In this document: piece by piece, positions 29,821 through 36,960 of the stretch
Layout: every line of letters begins with the position of its first letter
Position numbering within the stretch: the stretch's first letter is position 1
Origin: a virus
Length of the DNA: 39,221 nt
IMG/VR virus record: IMGVR_UViG_3300010397_000035
Span: 1-39,221 of that record
Reading direction: 5' to 3' (one strand)
Program-made: the position numbers and the translations under genes
Notes under the pieces: model-generated
The model's database searches: none
Seen by the model: the letters and a program-made list of their open reading frames with translations, nothing else
What the model was told of the DNA's origin: nothing

Positions 29821-29963
29821 GGCGCGAGCATGTGGTTGTGGCGACTAGTATCGGCATCGCGGCCGCAGCGGCGCACATCCTGACGCATAACTTCTGGGCC
29901 GCGCTGGGGACCATTGCGACGCTCAACGCCATTGTGATGGCGATATGGTACCGCGACCGATGA
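29817..29963 (+). CDS. Small membrane protein (48 aa)
   Basis: ATG 29817 and the final TGA both overlap neighbours. A short basic N-terminus (MRREH) is followed by two hydrophobic stretches (VVVATSIGIAAAAAHILT and GTIATLNAIVMAIWY). It resembles other phage micro-membrane proteins; no family recognised. Confidence 0.6.
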   Translation: MRREHVVVATSIGIAAAAAHILTHNFWAALGTIATLNAIVMAIWYRDR

Positions 29964-30313
29964 CGACCGAGCGCGACACCAGCAACGACCAGTGGGCCGC
30001 CGTGCCCGGCGAGTGGCATATGTTCGATAGCCTGACCGGCGCCCGCTTGACGCTGGACTTGGACCGGCTGCCCTCCCGGTGGGGACCGGACAAGCGCAAG
30101 AGCTACTGCGATGCAATCCTCGCCATGCTCAATGCTTCACCCGAGCCCGACCGCACGCCGCGACCGATCCCGCTGCCCGAGCCGCCGCCCAAGCCGGAAC
30201 CGCTGCCGGCCCCCAAGCCAGAGCCGTTGCCCGAGCCGAAGCCGGTCCCGGTGCCCGATCCGTCCCCGATGCCCGCGCCGCGGCCGACACGCCCGCCGCT
30301 GGAGCCGCGGTGA
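29960..30313 (+). CDS. Proline-rich repeat protein (117 aa)
   Basis: ATG 29960 overlaps the previous stop. Residues 1-60 form a small polar domain with EWHMFDSLTGARLTLDLD. Residues 63-117 are an almost pure Pro/Glu/Lys repeat (EPPPKPEPLPAPKPEPLPE style), an extended rigid rod like that of TonB, which crosses the periplasm. There is no membrane segment, but the genes on both sides encode spans, so a complex reaching from membrane to periplasm is possible. The frame is real: neighbours overlap by four bases at both ends. Confidence 0.65.
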   Translation: MTTERDTSNDQWAAVPGEWHMFDSLTGARLTLDLDRLPSRWGPDKRKSYCDAILAMLNASPEPDRTPRPIPLPEPPPKPEPLPAPKPEPLPEPKPVPVPDPSPMPAPRPTRPPLEPR

Positions 30314-30489
30314 GGCCTGAATTGGTCGAAGCGGTGCCGCTCGTGATGGCCGTCGTGCTGGTGGTGGGTGCCTGGCTCGTGGAACGCGATGAGGTGCGAG
30401 CCGATTTCCGCGAGTGGGCCGATGCGTGGGTCGGCAAGTTGGTGGCGTGGGCGCTGGCGATCGAGCGGGGGCGCCGTGGCCCTCGCTGA
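30310..30489 (+). CDS. Small membrane protein (59 aa)
   Basis: GTG 30310 overlaps the previous stop. One span (AVPLVMAVVLVVGAWLV, residues 8-24) is followed by an acidic/aromatic amphipathic helix (RADFREWADAWVGKLVAWAL) and a basic end. Function unknown; it belongs to the chain of micro-membrane genes. Confidence 0.6.
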   Translation: MRPELVEAVPLVMAVVLVVGAWLVERDEVRADFREWADAWVGKLVAWALAIERGRRGPR

Positions 30490-30498
30490 GAGGATGCG

Positions 30499-30702
30499 AT
30501 GATTGACTCGCTGTTCGTTCGCGTGGACACGACGCAGGCCTATCCCGTCGCGCAGTGGGTATTACCGAACGCGACGCATCATGCGACCAGCGGATGGAAC
30601 ACGTTGCTCATGTCATGCTTTGCGATATGCGTGGTCATGGTCACGCTCGTGGGAGTCGTTGCATCTTTCAAGCTGTTAATGAAAATGTTGACCGAATGGT
30701 AA
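30499..30702 (+). CDS. Small single-span membrane protein (67 aa)
   Basis: GAGAGG lies just upstream of ATG 30499. A polar N-terminal part is followed by a membrane span (LMSCFAICVVMVTLVGVVASF) and a short basic end (KLLMKMLTEW). The TAA at 30700-30702 overlaps the ATG of the terminase gene, so the two are co-translated. Function unknown. Confidence 0.7.
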   Translation: MIDSLFVRVDTTQAYPVAQWVLPNATHHATSGWNTLLMSCFAICVVMVTLVGVVASFKLLMKMLTEW

Positions 30703-32366
30703 TGGCCCTCGCTGACACCGCCGTCACCGTCCAAGCCATCCTGGACTTGAAGCAGCGCGACCCGCTGCGTTGGTTCAAGTTCGCCGTGCCCCGGCTGCGC
30801 GAGGCGTTCGCGCTGTTCACGTCGCACGATCCGGTCGACGAGCTGCACGCCCGCGGCCCCAACGGCACCGGCAAGACGCTGACCAAGGCGATGTTCGTCG
30901 TGGCGTGCGCGCAGAAACGCACCGACTTGGACGGCGTACCGATCCCGCAATGGCGTGGCCGGGTCGAGTGCTTGCAACTTGTCTTGGACTTCCCGCAGCA
31001 GTTGCTCTCCGTCAAAGCGGCCTACGAACGCGCACTCGGACAATGGCCGCATCACGCCCGCTACAACGGCGAGCACCTGACCGGCGTGCATGTGATGCCG
31101 GTCGGGGGTGACCCGGACGACGAGTCGCAATGGTCGGTGATCTATTTCATGTCGCAAAAGAACATGCAGGCGGGCACCGGAGCGCGAGCGGATGTTATCG
31201 ACTTCGACGAGCCGCCGCACATGGACTTCCTGCGCGAGCTCCGCAAGGCGGCGCATGCCGGACGCCGCAGCATCATCATCATCGGCGAGACACCAACGCG
31301 GAGACGCGAGTGGGCGCCGCTGCGCGAGGACTACGGCGACACGCCCCGCAGAACGCTCCGGCGCGTGGACAAGGAACGCGCCGAGGTGCGCTGGTCGCTC
31401 GATGAGGTCGATAGCTGGCTGCTCAGTGACGAGGCCAAGGAGAAACTGCGGAGGAAGTACAGCACCGACCCGCTTAGGGCTGCGAGAGAGCACGGCGACT
31501 ACGCCAACACCGAAGGCAAGTGCCCGTTCGATGACGTGACGATCATGCGGATGATCGAGGCGTGGTGCGTCGAGCCGGACATCAAGCACATTCGCGTCGC
31601 GATCGAGTCGCCCGATGGGGAAGCCAAGACGATCGAGCGCGTGCCGGTCGAAGTGTGGCAGATGCCCAAGCGCGGGCAAGAGTGCTACATGGCGATCGAT
31701 CCGGCCTCCGGCATCGATGACGACGCGCACAACCCCGCGGCGTTGCACTTGTGCGATGCGGATACCGGCGAGTTGCTGGTGCGCTGGAACGGCTACCTCG
31801 CCCCCTACAGCGTGGGCGCGATGGCGGCGGCGCTGCACCGCCACTACAACCTCGCCGCGTGTGATATCGAGATGAAGGACCATTGGGGTGTCAACGTCGT
31901 GCGGGGCTACACCGACAACGACGGCGGCAATCTGTGCTATGAACAGCGCGAACTACGTCCGGGGGTATGGGCCAAGGAGGTGGGATTCGATGTCAGCCAA
32001 GAAACGCGCGCCATCTGGATCGGCGGCATCCAGGAATGGATCGCAGCGTTCCGTGCCAATGTTCCTTATGGAATGTGCCGATCACGCGCGGTGTTTGAGT
32101 GTCTACTCGACACTGAGTTGGACGACCGCGGGCGGATCGTTGCAGCGCCCGGAGTGGCGCATGGTGAGGATATGGTGCTTAGGGGGCAAACTCTCCGTCG
32201 AACCATCCGCCCGACCAAGGAAGCGCCCGTCCGCTACGAACCGCCGCCCGCGCCGCACGAGCTGACCCAGAAAGCCAACGACGAACTCGCCCGACTGATT
32301 GCCGGCACGGAGGCCGATGCACTCGAGCCCGACTACCTCACGCCCCACGATCCGCCGCGCTGGTAG
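30702..32366 (+). CDS. terL: Terminase large subunit (ATPase and nuclease, 554 aa)
   Basis: This motor cuts and pumps phage DNA into the procapsid. I chose ATG 30702, which overlaps the previous stop. The ATPase has Walker A GPNGTGKT near residue 52 and Walker B VIDFDEP near residue 165, followed by an IIIIGETPT coupling motif. The nuclease domain has the expected acidic residues: AIDPASG near 330, DIEMKDHWG near 388, and HGEDMV near 487. Length is normal for the family. The C-terminus overlaps the GT-C gene by 50 bases. Usually the portal gene follows directly; here three other genes intervene. Confidence 0.95.
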   Translation: MALADTAVTVQAILDLKQRDPLRWFKFAVPRLREAFALFTSHDPVDELHARGPNGTGKTLTKAMFVVACAQKRTDLDGVPIPQWRGRVECLQLVLDFPQQLLSVKAAYERALGQWPHHARYNGEHLTGVHVMPVGGDPDDESQWSVIYFMSQKNMQAGTGARADVIDFDEPPHMDFLRELRKAAHAGRRSIIIIGETPTRRREWAPLREDYGDTPRRTLRRVDKERAEVRWSLDEVDSWLLSDEAKEKLRRKYSTDPLRAAREHGDYANTEGKCPFDDVTIMRMIEAWCVEPDIKHIRVAIESPDGEAKTIERVPVEVWQMPKRGQECYMAIDPASGIDDDAHNPAALHLCDADTGELLVRWNGYLAPYSVGAMAAALHRHYNLAACDIEMKDHWGVNVVRGYTDNDGGNLCYEQRELRPGVWAKEVGFDVSQETRAIWIGGIQEWIAAFRANVPYGMCRSRAVFECLLDTELDDRGRIVAAPGVAHGEDMVLRGQTLRRTIRPTKEAPVRYEPPPAPHELTQKANDELARLIAGTEADALEPDYLTPHDPPRW

Positions 32367-33660
32367 GCTCTACGCCGGCCTCGCGGCCATCTTCGCCGCC
32401 CGGCTGCTGGCGTTCTGGCTGTTCCCCCTGTGCGCCGAAGATGCCTATATCAGCTACCACGCCGGCATCGACCCCGCCTGGCGTGCCGCGACCACGTCGC
32501 CGCTGTGGAGCCTGCTGTGCGCCGCAGCCGATCCGCCGACCGTGGCGCGGCTCCTGAGCCTCGTGGCCGACTGCGTGGCCGTGTGGGCCGCGTGGCGCGT
32601 TCTGGGCGTATGGGGCTACTGGACGTTCCTGGCGCTGTGGGTGTCGCCATTCTTTACAGGCTCGGCCGTGTCAGGGCTCGAGACGCATGCGGTAGCCGCG
32701 TGTCTGCTGGTGGCTCGAGTCTGGCCGGTCGGCTACTTCCTGGCCGCCTGCCTGCGTCCCGATGCGGCGGCAATTGCGCTGGTGGCGAGCGGCAAGCGGT
32801 GGCGCTACGCCTTGGCGGGATTCCTCATGCTGCTCGGGGTCGGGCTGCTGTTCTGTGGCCATGCGCTGCCGCAAACGATGGCCAGCAAAGCACTTGTATA
32901 CGGAATCCATCCCGGCGACTGGACTTGGCTCGCCCCCCGCGAGTTTGACTTTCTTTCCATTGCGGTCGGGATCGGTTGCGCGGTAGCGTTGCTGAAGCAG
33001 CGCGAAGGCCACCGGCCCCCCTGGCTCTACGTCACGGGGGCCGTCGCCTTTCTGCTGGCGCATGTGGCGTTCGGCTCGCCACACTTTTGGTGGTGGGCCG
33101 TCCCGCCGTTCGCGATGCTCAGTTTCGTGGCGTGTGAGTCCATCCGCCGCCCCTGGCATCTCGTCATCGCGCTCGCCTGCTTGGCTCTGTTCGCTGGCCG
33201 CCAGTGGCACGCCTTGACCGAGCGCACCGAACGCGAGGCGCAGTTGTGGCACGCGGGTGAGGAATTGGCCAAGTTCCATCCTCGAGGCACGGTGCTGCTC
33301 GAGCCCGCCGGCATGATCCCCTATCAGAATCGCAACCTGCGCGTCATCGATGACGTGGGGCTGCTCGAGCCGTGGATGGCGTGGCGGCGCAAGCTGGGAC
33401 GCGGCTGGCGCACCGATGCGCTCAACCTATACAAGCCGCGCTGGCTCATCATGCGAATGCGCGAGTATGTCTATCCCGATGGCTGGATCGTCGGGCAGCC
33501 GAGTTTCTACGATTCCACCGATGCCAAGCTGCCAGATTACGGTTTGGTATCGCTGCCGGGCGTTACATATATCGGACAGTCGGGACAGTTCAAGACCAAG
33601 ATGGTATCGAGCAATTTAGTGATCTTGATGCGAAAGCCCTTGACACCGCATCCGAAATAG
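32317..33660 (+). CDS. Polytopic GT-C-type glycosyltransferase-like membrane protein (447 aa)
   Basis: I chose ATG 32317 with GGAGG three bases away, inside the end of terL; TTG 32299 is the alternative. The protein has about eight to ten membrane spans over residues 16-300. The first outside loop holds ED (residues 41-42) in AEDAYISYHAG, then TTSPLWSLL (59-67), SGLETH (119-124) and RPDA (147-150). This D-A-Y-I / TSPLW / SGLE / RPD set is that of bacterial GT-C enzymes of the arabinofuranosyltransferase or mannosyltransferase kind, which use polyprenyl-phosphate sugars outside the membrane. The last 130 residues form a soluble domain (FHPRGTVLLEPAGMIPYQNR). It could modify a surface glycan that serves as phage receptor. 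Confidence 0.8.
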   Translation: MHSSPTTSRPTIRRAGRLYAGLAAIFAARLLAFWLFPLCAEDAYISYHAGIDPAWRAATTSPLWSLLCAAADPPTVARLLSLVADCVAVWAAWRVLGVWGYWTFLALWVSPFFTGSAVSGLETHAVAACLLVARVWPVGYFLAACLRPDAAAIALVASGKRWRYALAGFLMLLGVGLLFCGHALPQTMASKALVYGIHPGDWTWLAPREFDFLSIAVGIGCAVALLKQREGHRPPWLYVTGAVAFLLAHVAFGSPHFWWWAVPPFAMLSFVACESIRRPWHLVIALACLALFAGRQWHALTERTEREAQLWHAGEELAKFHPRGTVLLEPAGMIPYQNRNLRVIDDVGLLEPWMAWRRKLGRGWRTDALNLYKPRWLIMRMREYVYPDGWIVGQPSFYDSTDAKLPDYGLVSLPGVTYIGQSGQFKTKMVSSNLVILMRKPLTPHPK

Positions 33661-33672
33661 GTACGGACCTAT
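33657..33672 (+). promoter_or_regulatory. Hairpin covering the start codon of the HNH gene
   Basis: ATAGGT (33657-33662) and ACCTAT (33667-33672) pair perfectly around the loop ACGG. The stem includes the stop of the glycosyltransferase gene and the first bases of ATG 33671. Translation of the HNH gene could be held down until a ribosome from upstream opens the stem. Start-region hairpins are known to restrain T4 homing endonucleases. A six-base stem could also arise by chance. Confidence 0.4.
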
Positions 33673-34168
33673 GCCAGAGATACGAGTAATTCCGCCAGGG
33701 GTAACGGGCCAAGACTTGATGGGTCGTCGCGGCTGGCGTCCGCCCAAGCTTGACCTTGAGGGATGGCTTGCGCGAAGGGGCGCCTGGTACACCGTGGAGC
33801 CGAATGGGTGCTGGCAGTGGCGGCGGGCGCTTTCGGGCGGTCAGCGCAATCGGGCCGGATATGGCGTGCTATTCGTCAACGGCCGCAGGGTCGCCGCCCA
33901 TCGCTATGCTTTTGAGTTGATGAGGCGCCCCATTCCCAAAGGGCTCTGCATCAATCACATCTGCGAGAACCGAGCCTGCGTCAATCCCGACCACATGGAA
34001 CTCGTGACGCCCGGCGTAAACGTGCTCATGGGGCGCGGCCCGTCGGCGAAGCGGCTGGGCGCCAAGACTTGTCCCAATGGGCATCCATACCGTCCCGAAA
34101 CAACCTACATCACACCGAGCACGGGATGGCGTCGATGTCTGATATGCAGGGCGCTGCGCGAAAAGTAG
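33671..34168 (+). CDS. HNH homing-endonuclease-type protein (165 aa)
   Basis: ATG 33671 follows the previous stop by ten bases. The HNH core spans residues 46-115: NGCWQW, GYGVLFVNGRRVAAHRYAF, GLCINHICENRACVNPDHME. The His-Asn-His set is complete (His77/His96 region, Asn100/Asn105, His108). A second zinc ribbon near the end has CPNGHPY...CLIC. Free-standing HNH genes of this class are mobile in phages and cut genomes that lack them. It sits between the glycosyltransferase and a secreted-protein gene in an otherwise conserved terL-portal interval, so it may have brought these neighbours in. Confidence 0.9.
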   Translation: MPEIRVIPPGVTGQDLMGRRGWRPPKLDLEGWLARRGAWYTVEPNGCWQWRRALSGGQRNRAGYGVLFVNGRRVAAHRYAFELMRRPIPKGLCINHICENRACVNPDHMELVTPGVNVLMGRGPSAKRLGAKTCPNGHPYRPETTYITPSTGWRRCLICRALREK

Positions 34169-34197
34169 TTGACGCGGGCGGTGCGCGTAGTCTTTGT
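34169..34197 (+). promoter_or_regulatory. Candidate rightward promoter for the capsid block
   Basis: Directly after the HNH stop lies TTGACG, with CTTTGT at 17 bases or TTTGTT at 18, a weak -10. The spacer holds CGGGCGGTGC, the same ten bases as in the strong promoter at 26771. The pairing of a TTGAC box with this string at two places suggests a shared promoter or regulatory element. Confidence 0.45.
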
Positions 34198-34264
34198 TGT
34201 CTTTTGCTGGCGACCAAATAGCGCAATCTGGCGTGCGCGCTCAGTACACGGAGGTACAGAGCAC

Positions 34265-34906
34265 ATGACCCGCAAGACCCGCGGCTTGGCCGCACTTTGC
34301 ATGCTCGCCACGCTGGCCATCCCGATCATTGCATCGGCGGGCTGGCACACCGACGAACTCGGCTGGCACATCAGCCGCATCGGCGGCGCCACCGGCACCG
34401 CCATCGTCCAGGTCGATACCGCCTTCACCGTGGTCAACGGCGTGTCGGTATTCGACACCACGGCGGTGTTCTCGCTCGACCGCGCCGACGTCCCGCCGCG
34501 CGGCAATCCCGTCGTCAGTCTCGGTGCCCTGGCCGGCAGCAACACCGCCACCAACGACACCACGGTCGTGGCGTACCTGACGCTGCAGCCGGACTCGGGC
34601 ACCGTTGCCCCTGCGGTCGGTAGCGGCACGATCACGGTCATGGTCGAAGGCAAGATCGGCGGCTATGGGCCGGTGGCGGTCAACTCGTCGGGTTGGTCGC
34701 GTATCGACTCGACGGTGACGACGCTCGGCAGCACCTCGCTGGACCAGAGCGTGACGATTCCGATCCGCACCATCGGCAAGTACAGCACGCCGCTCGGCTT
34801 CAGTTCGCTGCGCGTTCGCACCATCGGCGGCACGGCAACGCTCGGCGCATGCCGATCGTTCCTGCGCTGGTGGGAGAACGACTCCAGCAACCCGAAGCGG
34901 CCGTAG
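34265..34906 (+). CDS. Secreted beta-rich protein with Sec signal peptide (213 aa)
   Basis: GGAGG ten bases upstream supports ATG 34265. A signal peptide ends at residue 25 (ALCMLATLAIPIIASA-GW). The mature part is a beta-rich, Thr/Val/Gly-rich domain (IVQVDTAFTVVNGVSVFDTT and on) ending in a basic tail. It resembles in design the secreted protein at 9460 and, like it, lies within the morphogenesis genes. Expected location is the periplasm or cell surface. Function unknown; a decoy or exclusion role is possible. A 68-base gap with a GC hairpin follows before the portal gene. Confidence 0.75.
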   Translation: MTRKTRGLAALCMLATLAIPIIASAGWHTDELGWHISRIGGATGTAIVQVDTAFTVVNGVSVFDTTAVFSLDRADVPPRGNPVVSLGALAGSNTATNDTTVVAYLTLQPDSGTVAPAVGSGTITVMVEGKIGGYGPVAVNSSGWSRIDSTVTTLGSTSLDQSVTIPIRTIGKYSTPLGFSSLRVRTIGGTATLGACRSFLRWWENDSSNPKRP

Positions 34907-34974
34907 CTCAGTGACCCAGCGGAAGCCGGGGGTTAGTACTCAGGGGGAGGGCGCGACGCCCCCGGCGCTCCGCG
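34907..34974 (+). promoter_or_regulatory. Portal leader with GC hairpin
   Basis: GGGGGAGG (34943-34950) is a strong but distant ribosome site for ATG 34975. The hairpin GGGCG-CGA-CGCCC (34949-34961) lies between and, when folded, would bring the site to about 13 bases from the start. No other good site exists. Confidence 0.45.
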
Positions 34975-36951
34975 ATGCCTAGCCGCTACGCCGATCTGCC
35001 GCCGCACAAGGCGGTTGACAAGCGGTTCGAGGACAACTATCCGCTGTGGCGTCCCAAGTACGACGCCATGCACGAACTCAGCCGCTTCCTTTCCGGCGAT
35101 CGCTACGTCAACGACGGCGGCGCGTTCAACAAGGACCGCCGCGGCGTGCAGATTCGTGGCCAGGACATCCAGGACACGATCCGCCACGTCGTTGCCAAAG
35201 CCACCGAGAAGCCGCGCAGCATCGAAGCCCGCCCGATCGATACCGACACCGATCCCGACGCCGCCGAGCTGATGCAGGGGTTGGTCACCAACGAACTGAG
35301 CGACCCCTACAAGGGCTTCGAGCGCGAGCGTTACGCGGCGATTCAGAGCTGCCGCGAGATGCGGCTGGGTGTGGTGTGGATGGACTACGTACCCGACTTC
35401 GGCGCCTATGGCGGCGAGATCATGTACTCGTGGCAATCGCCCGACCGCATCATGTGGGAGGCGCCGTATCACCCGCATCATCCCTTGTGCGGCTGGTTGA
35501 TCCGCGACAAGCGCATCAACGTCGATGAGGCGCGCGATACGTATTCGGCTCCCTGGCTCGAGCCCGACCGCGGCGCGTTGACCGCTCAAGGCAACTGGAA
35601 AGCCGGCACGCCGCTGATTCAGGGCTACAACGACTGGCTGGCCGCAACCTGCATCAACGATGACAAGGTCACGGTACGGGAGTGCTGGTACAAGAACGAC
35701 AAGACGCTGGCCAAGAATAAGAAACCGGTCAACTACGAACCGCTGAAGCCGGAAGATCGCTACCTCTCCTGCCAGGACGGCTGCGGCTTCCGTAGCGATA
35801 CCCAAGCGACGCTGGCGAGCATGGGCGCCCCCAAGGCGCTGCCCGAGCAAGTCGATACCGGCTGCCCCGTATGCGGCGGACACCTGACCCGCGTGGATGC
35901 CACGCAGACGAGTGCAAGCGTGCTGGCGTACTCGAAGGGCCGCCGCCTCGTCATCAGCGCACCCTACTCGCCTAACCCCAACGACGAGCCGCTCTACGAC
36001 GGCCAATGGCCGATTGCCAAGGCTAGGTCGTTCCCCGGCCTGTTCCTGTTCGCCAGTGTGAAGCCGGGCGATGTGATGGGGCCGTGCGATGTGGACTGGA
36101 TGTGGGACCAGCAAGTCGCCCAGGACAACTTGGACACGCTGGCGGTGCAACGCGTGTTCGAGCACCGCAACTATTGGATCATGCCGGAAGTTGGAATCAA
36201 CGACTATCGGCGGAAGCGGTTCGAGTTCCGCGAGGACCAGCAGAACCTGATGTTCCGCGACATGACCAAGGCCAAGTACGGGCCGCTTGAGGTGCAGAAC
36301 ATCAACGGCACCGGGCTTGATCCGGCTTGGGGCGGCGTGAGGTCGGTTGTAAGCCAGAATCTCACGCGCTACGTGCCCAAGTCGGACATCGGGCTCGTCC
36401 CCGGCGAAGCCCACGACATCCCGGTCGGCACCACGCAGCTGGTGCAAGAGCAGGCCGAGACGTCCACCAAGGACTTCATCACCCGCTGCAACCAGGAACT
36501 GTCGATGTTCTACGGCGTCGTGGCGGACTACATCAGCGCGACGTACACGCCCGAGCGCATGGCGCGGCTCAATATCGACGGCACCGACTTCCTGCTGCAA
36601 TTGAAGGGCGACGATCTGCCCAACTTCGATTTCGTCGTCACCGAAACCCCCGACTTCACCGGCATCGACAAGGAGAAGTCCCAGGCATTCGACCAAGCGA
36701 TGGGTGTGGCAATGCAGATGGGCCCCGAGGCGTTGGATGCGTGGGGGCAGTTCCACAACGTGCCCAAGTCGGTGATTCGCACGATTCAGAAGCTGTTCCA
36801 GGAGAAGCAAGCCCAGGCAGAGCAGATGGCGGCGCAGGGAATGGCGCCCGGTGCGGCGGGAGGCCCAGGGATGGCAGCTATGGAGAGCCCCGCCGCGCCC
36901 CCAACGAATGGCCCAAGTGGTGGCGGCATGATGCCGTCACCTGTTGGCTAG
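34975..36951 (+). CDS. Portal protein with internal zinc-ribbon insertion (658 aa)
   Basis: The portal ring is the DNA gate and the start point of capsid assembly. The length, the place between terL and scaffold, and a helical Gln/Met/Ala-rich C-terminus (QEKQAQAEQMAAQGMAPG) fit podovirus portals. The N-terminal half has a wing-like alpha/beta domain with DRYVNDGGAFN and WMDYVPDFGAYGGE. An insertion around residues 263-302 carries two Cys pairs, SCQDGCGF and GCPVCGGH, a zinc ribbon not typical of portals. The long helix of the crown or stem follows (DIPVGTTQLVQEQAETSTKD). Confidence 0.85.
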   Translation: MPSRYADLPPHKAVDKRFEDNYPLWRPKYDAMHELSRFLSGDRYVNDGGAFNKDRRGVQIRGQDIQDTIRHVVAKATEKPRSIEARPIDTDTDPDAAELMQGLVTNELSDPYKGFERERYAAIQSCREMRLGVVWMDYVPDFGAYGGEIMYSWQSPDRIMWEAPYHPHHPLCGWLIRDKRINVDEARDTYSAPWLEPDRGALTAQGNWKAGTPLIQGYNDWLAATCINDDKVTVRECWYKNDKTLAKNKKPVNYEPLKPEDRYLSCQDGCGFRSDTQATLASMGAPKALPEQVDTGCPVCGGHLTRVDATQTSASVLAYSKGRRLVISAPYSPNPNDEPLYDGQWPIAKARSFPGLFLFASVKPGDVMGPCDVDWMWDQQVAQDNLDTLAVQRVFEHRNYWIMPEVGINDYRRKRFEFREDQQNLMFRDMTKAKYGPLEVQNINGTGLDPAWGGVRSVVSQNLTRYVPKSDIGLVPGEAHDIPVGTTQLVQEQAETSTKDFITRCNQELSMFYGVVADYISATYTPERMARLNIDGTDFLLQLKGDDLPNFDFVVTETPDFTGIDKEKSQAFDQAMGVAMQMGPEALDAWGQFHNVPKSVIRTIQKLFQEKQAQAEQMAAQGMAPGAAGGPGMAAMESPAAPPTNGPSGGGMMPSPVG

Positions 36952-36960
36952 AGGTACACG

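Noticed and set aside
30150-30310. Tandem DNA repeat or CRISPR-like pattern
   Set aside because: The apparent repetition comes from Pro/Glu/Lys codons of the proline-rich protein; unit length is irregular and there are no spacers.
34900-34930. A tRNA-like D-arm string (GTAGCTCAGT) after the secreted-protein gene
   Set aside because: No T-arm or acceptor stem follows within tRNA distance. It spans the stop codon of the gene and the gap before the portal.
34933-36810. A 625-codon open frame on the minus strand opposite the portal gene
   Set aside because: It is an antisense shadow: composition is His/Arg/Val/Gly-rich without fold patterns, there is no ribosome site, and the plus strand has a convincing portal protein. 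GC-rich codon use keeps the opposite frame open.
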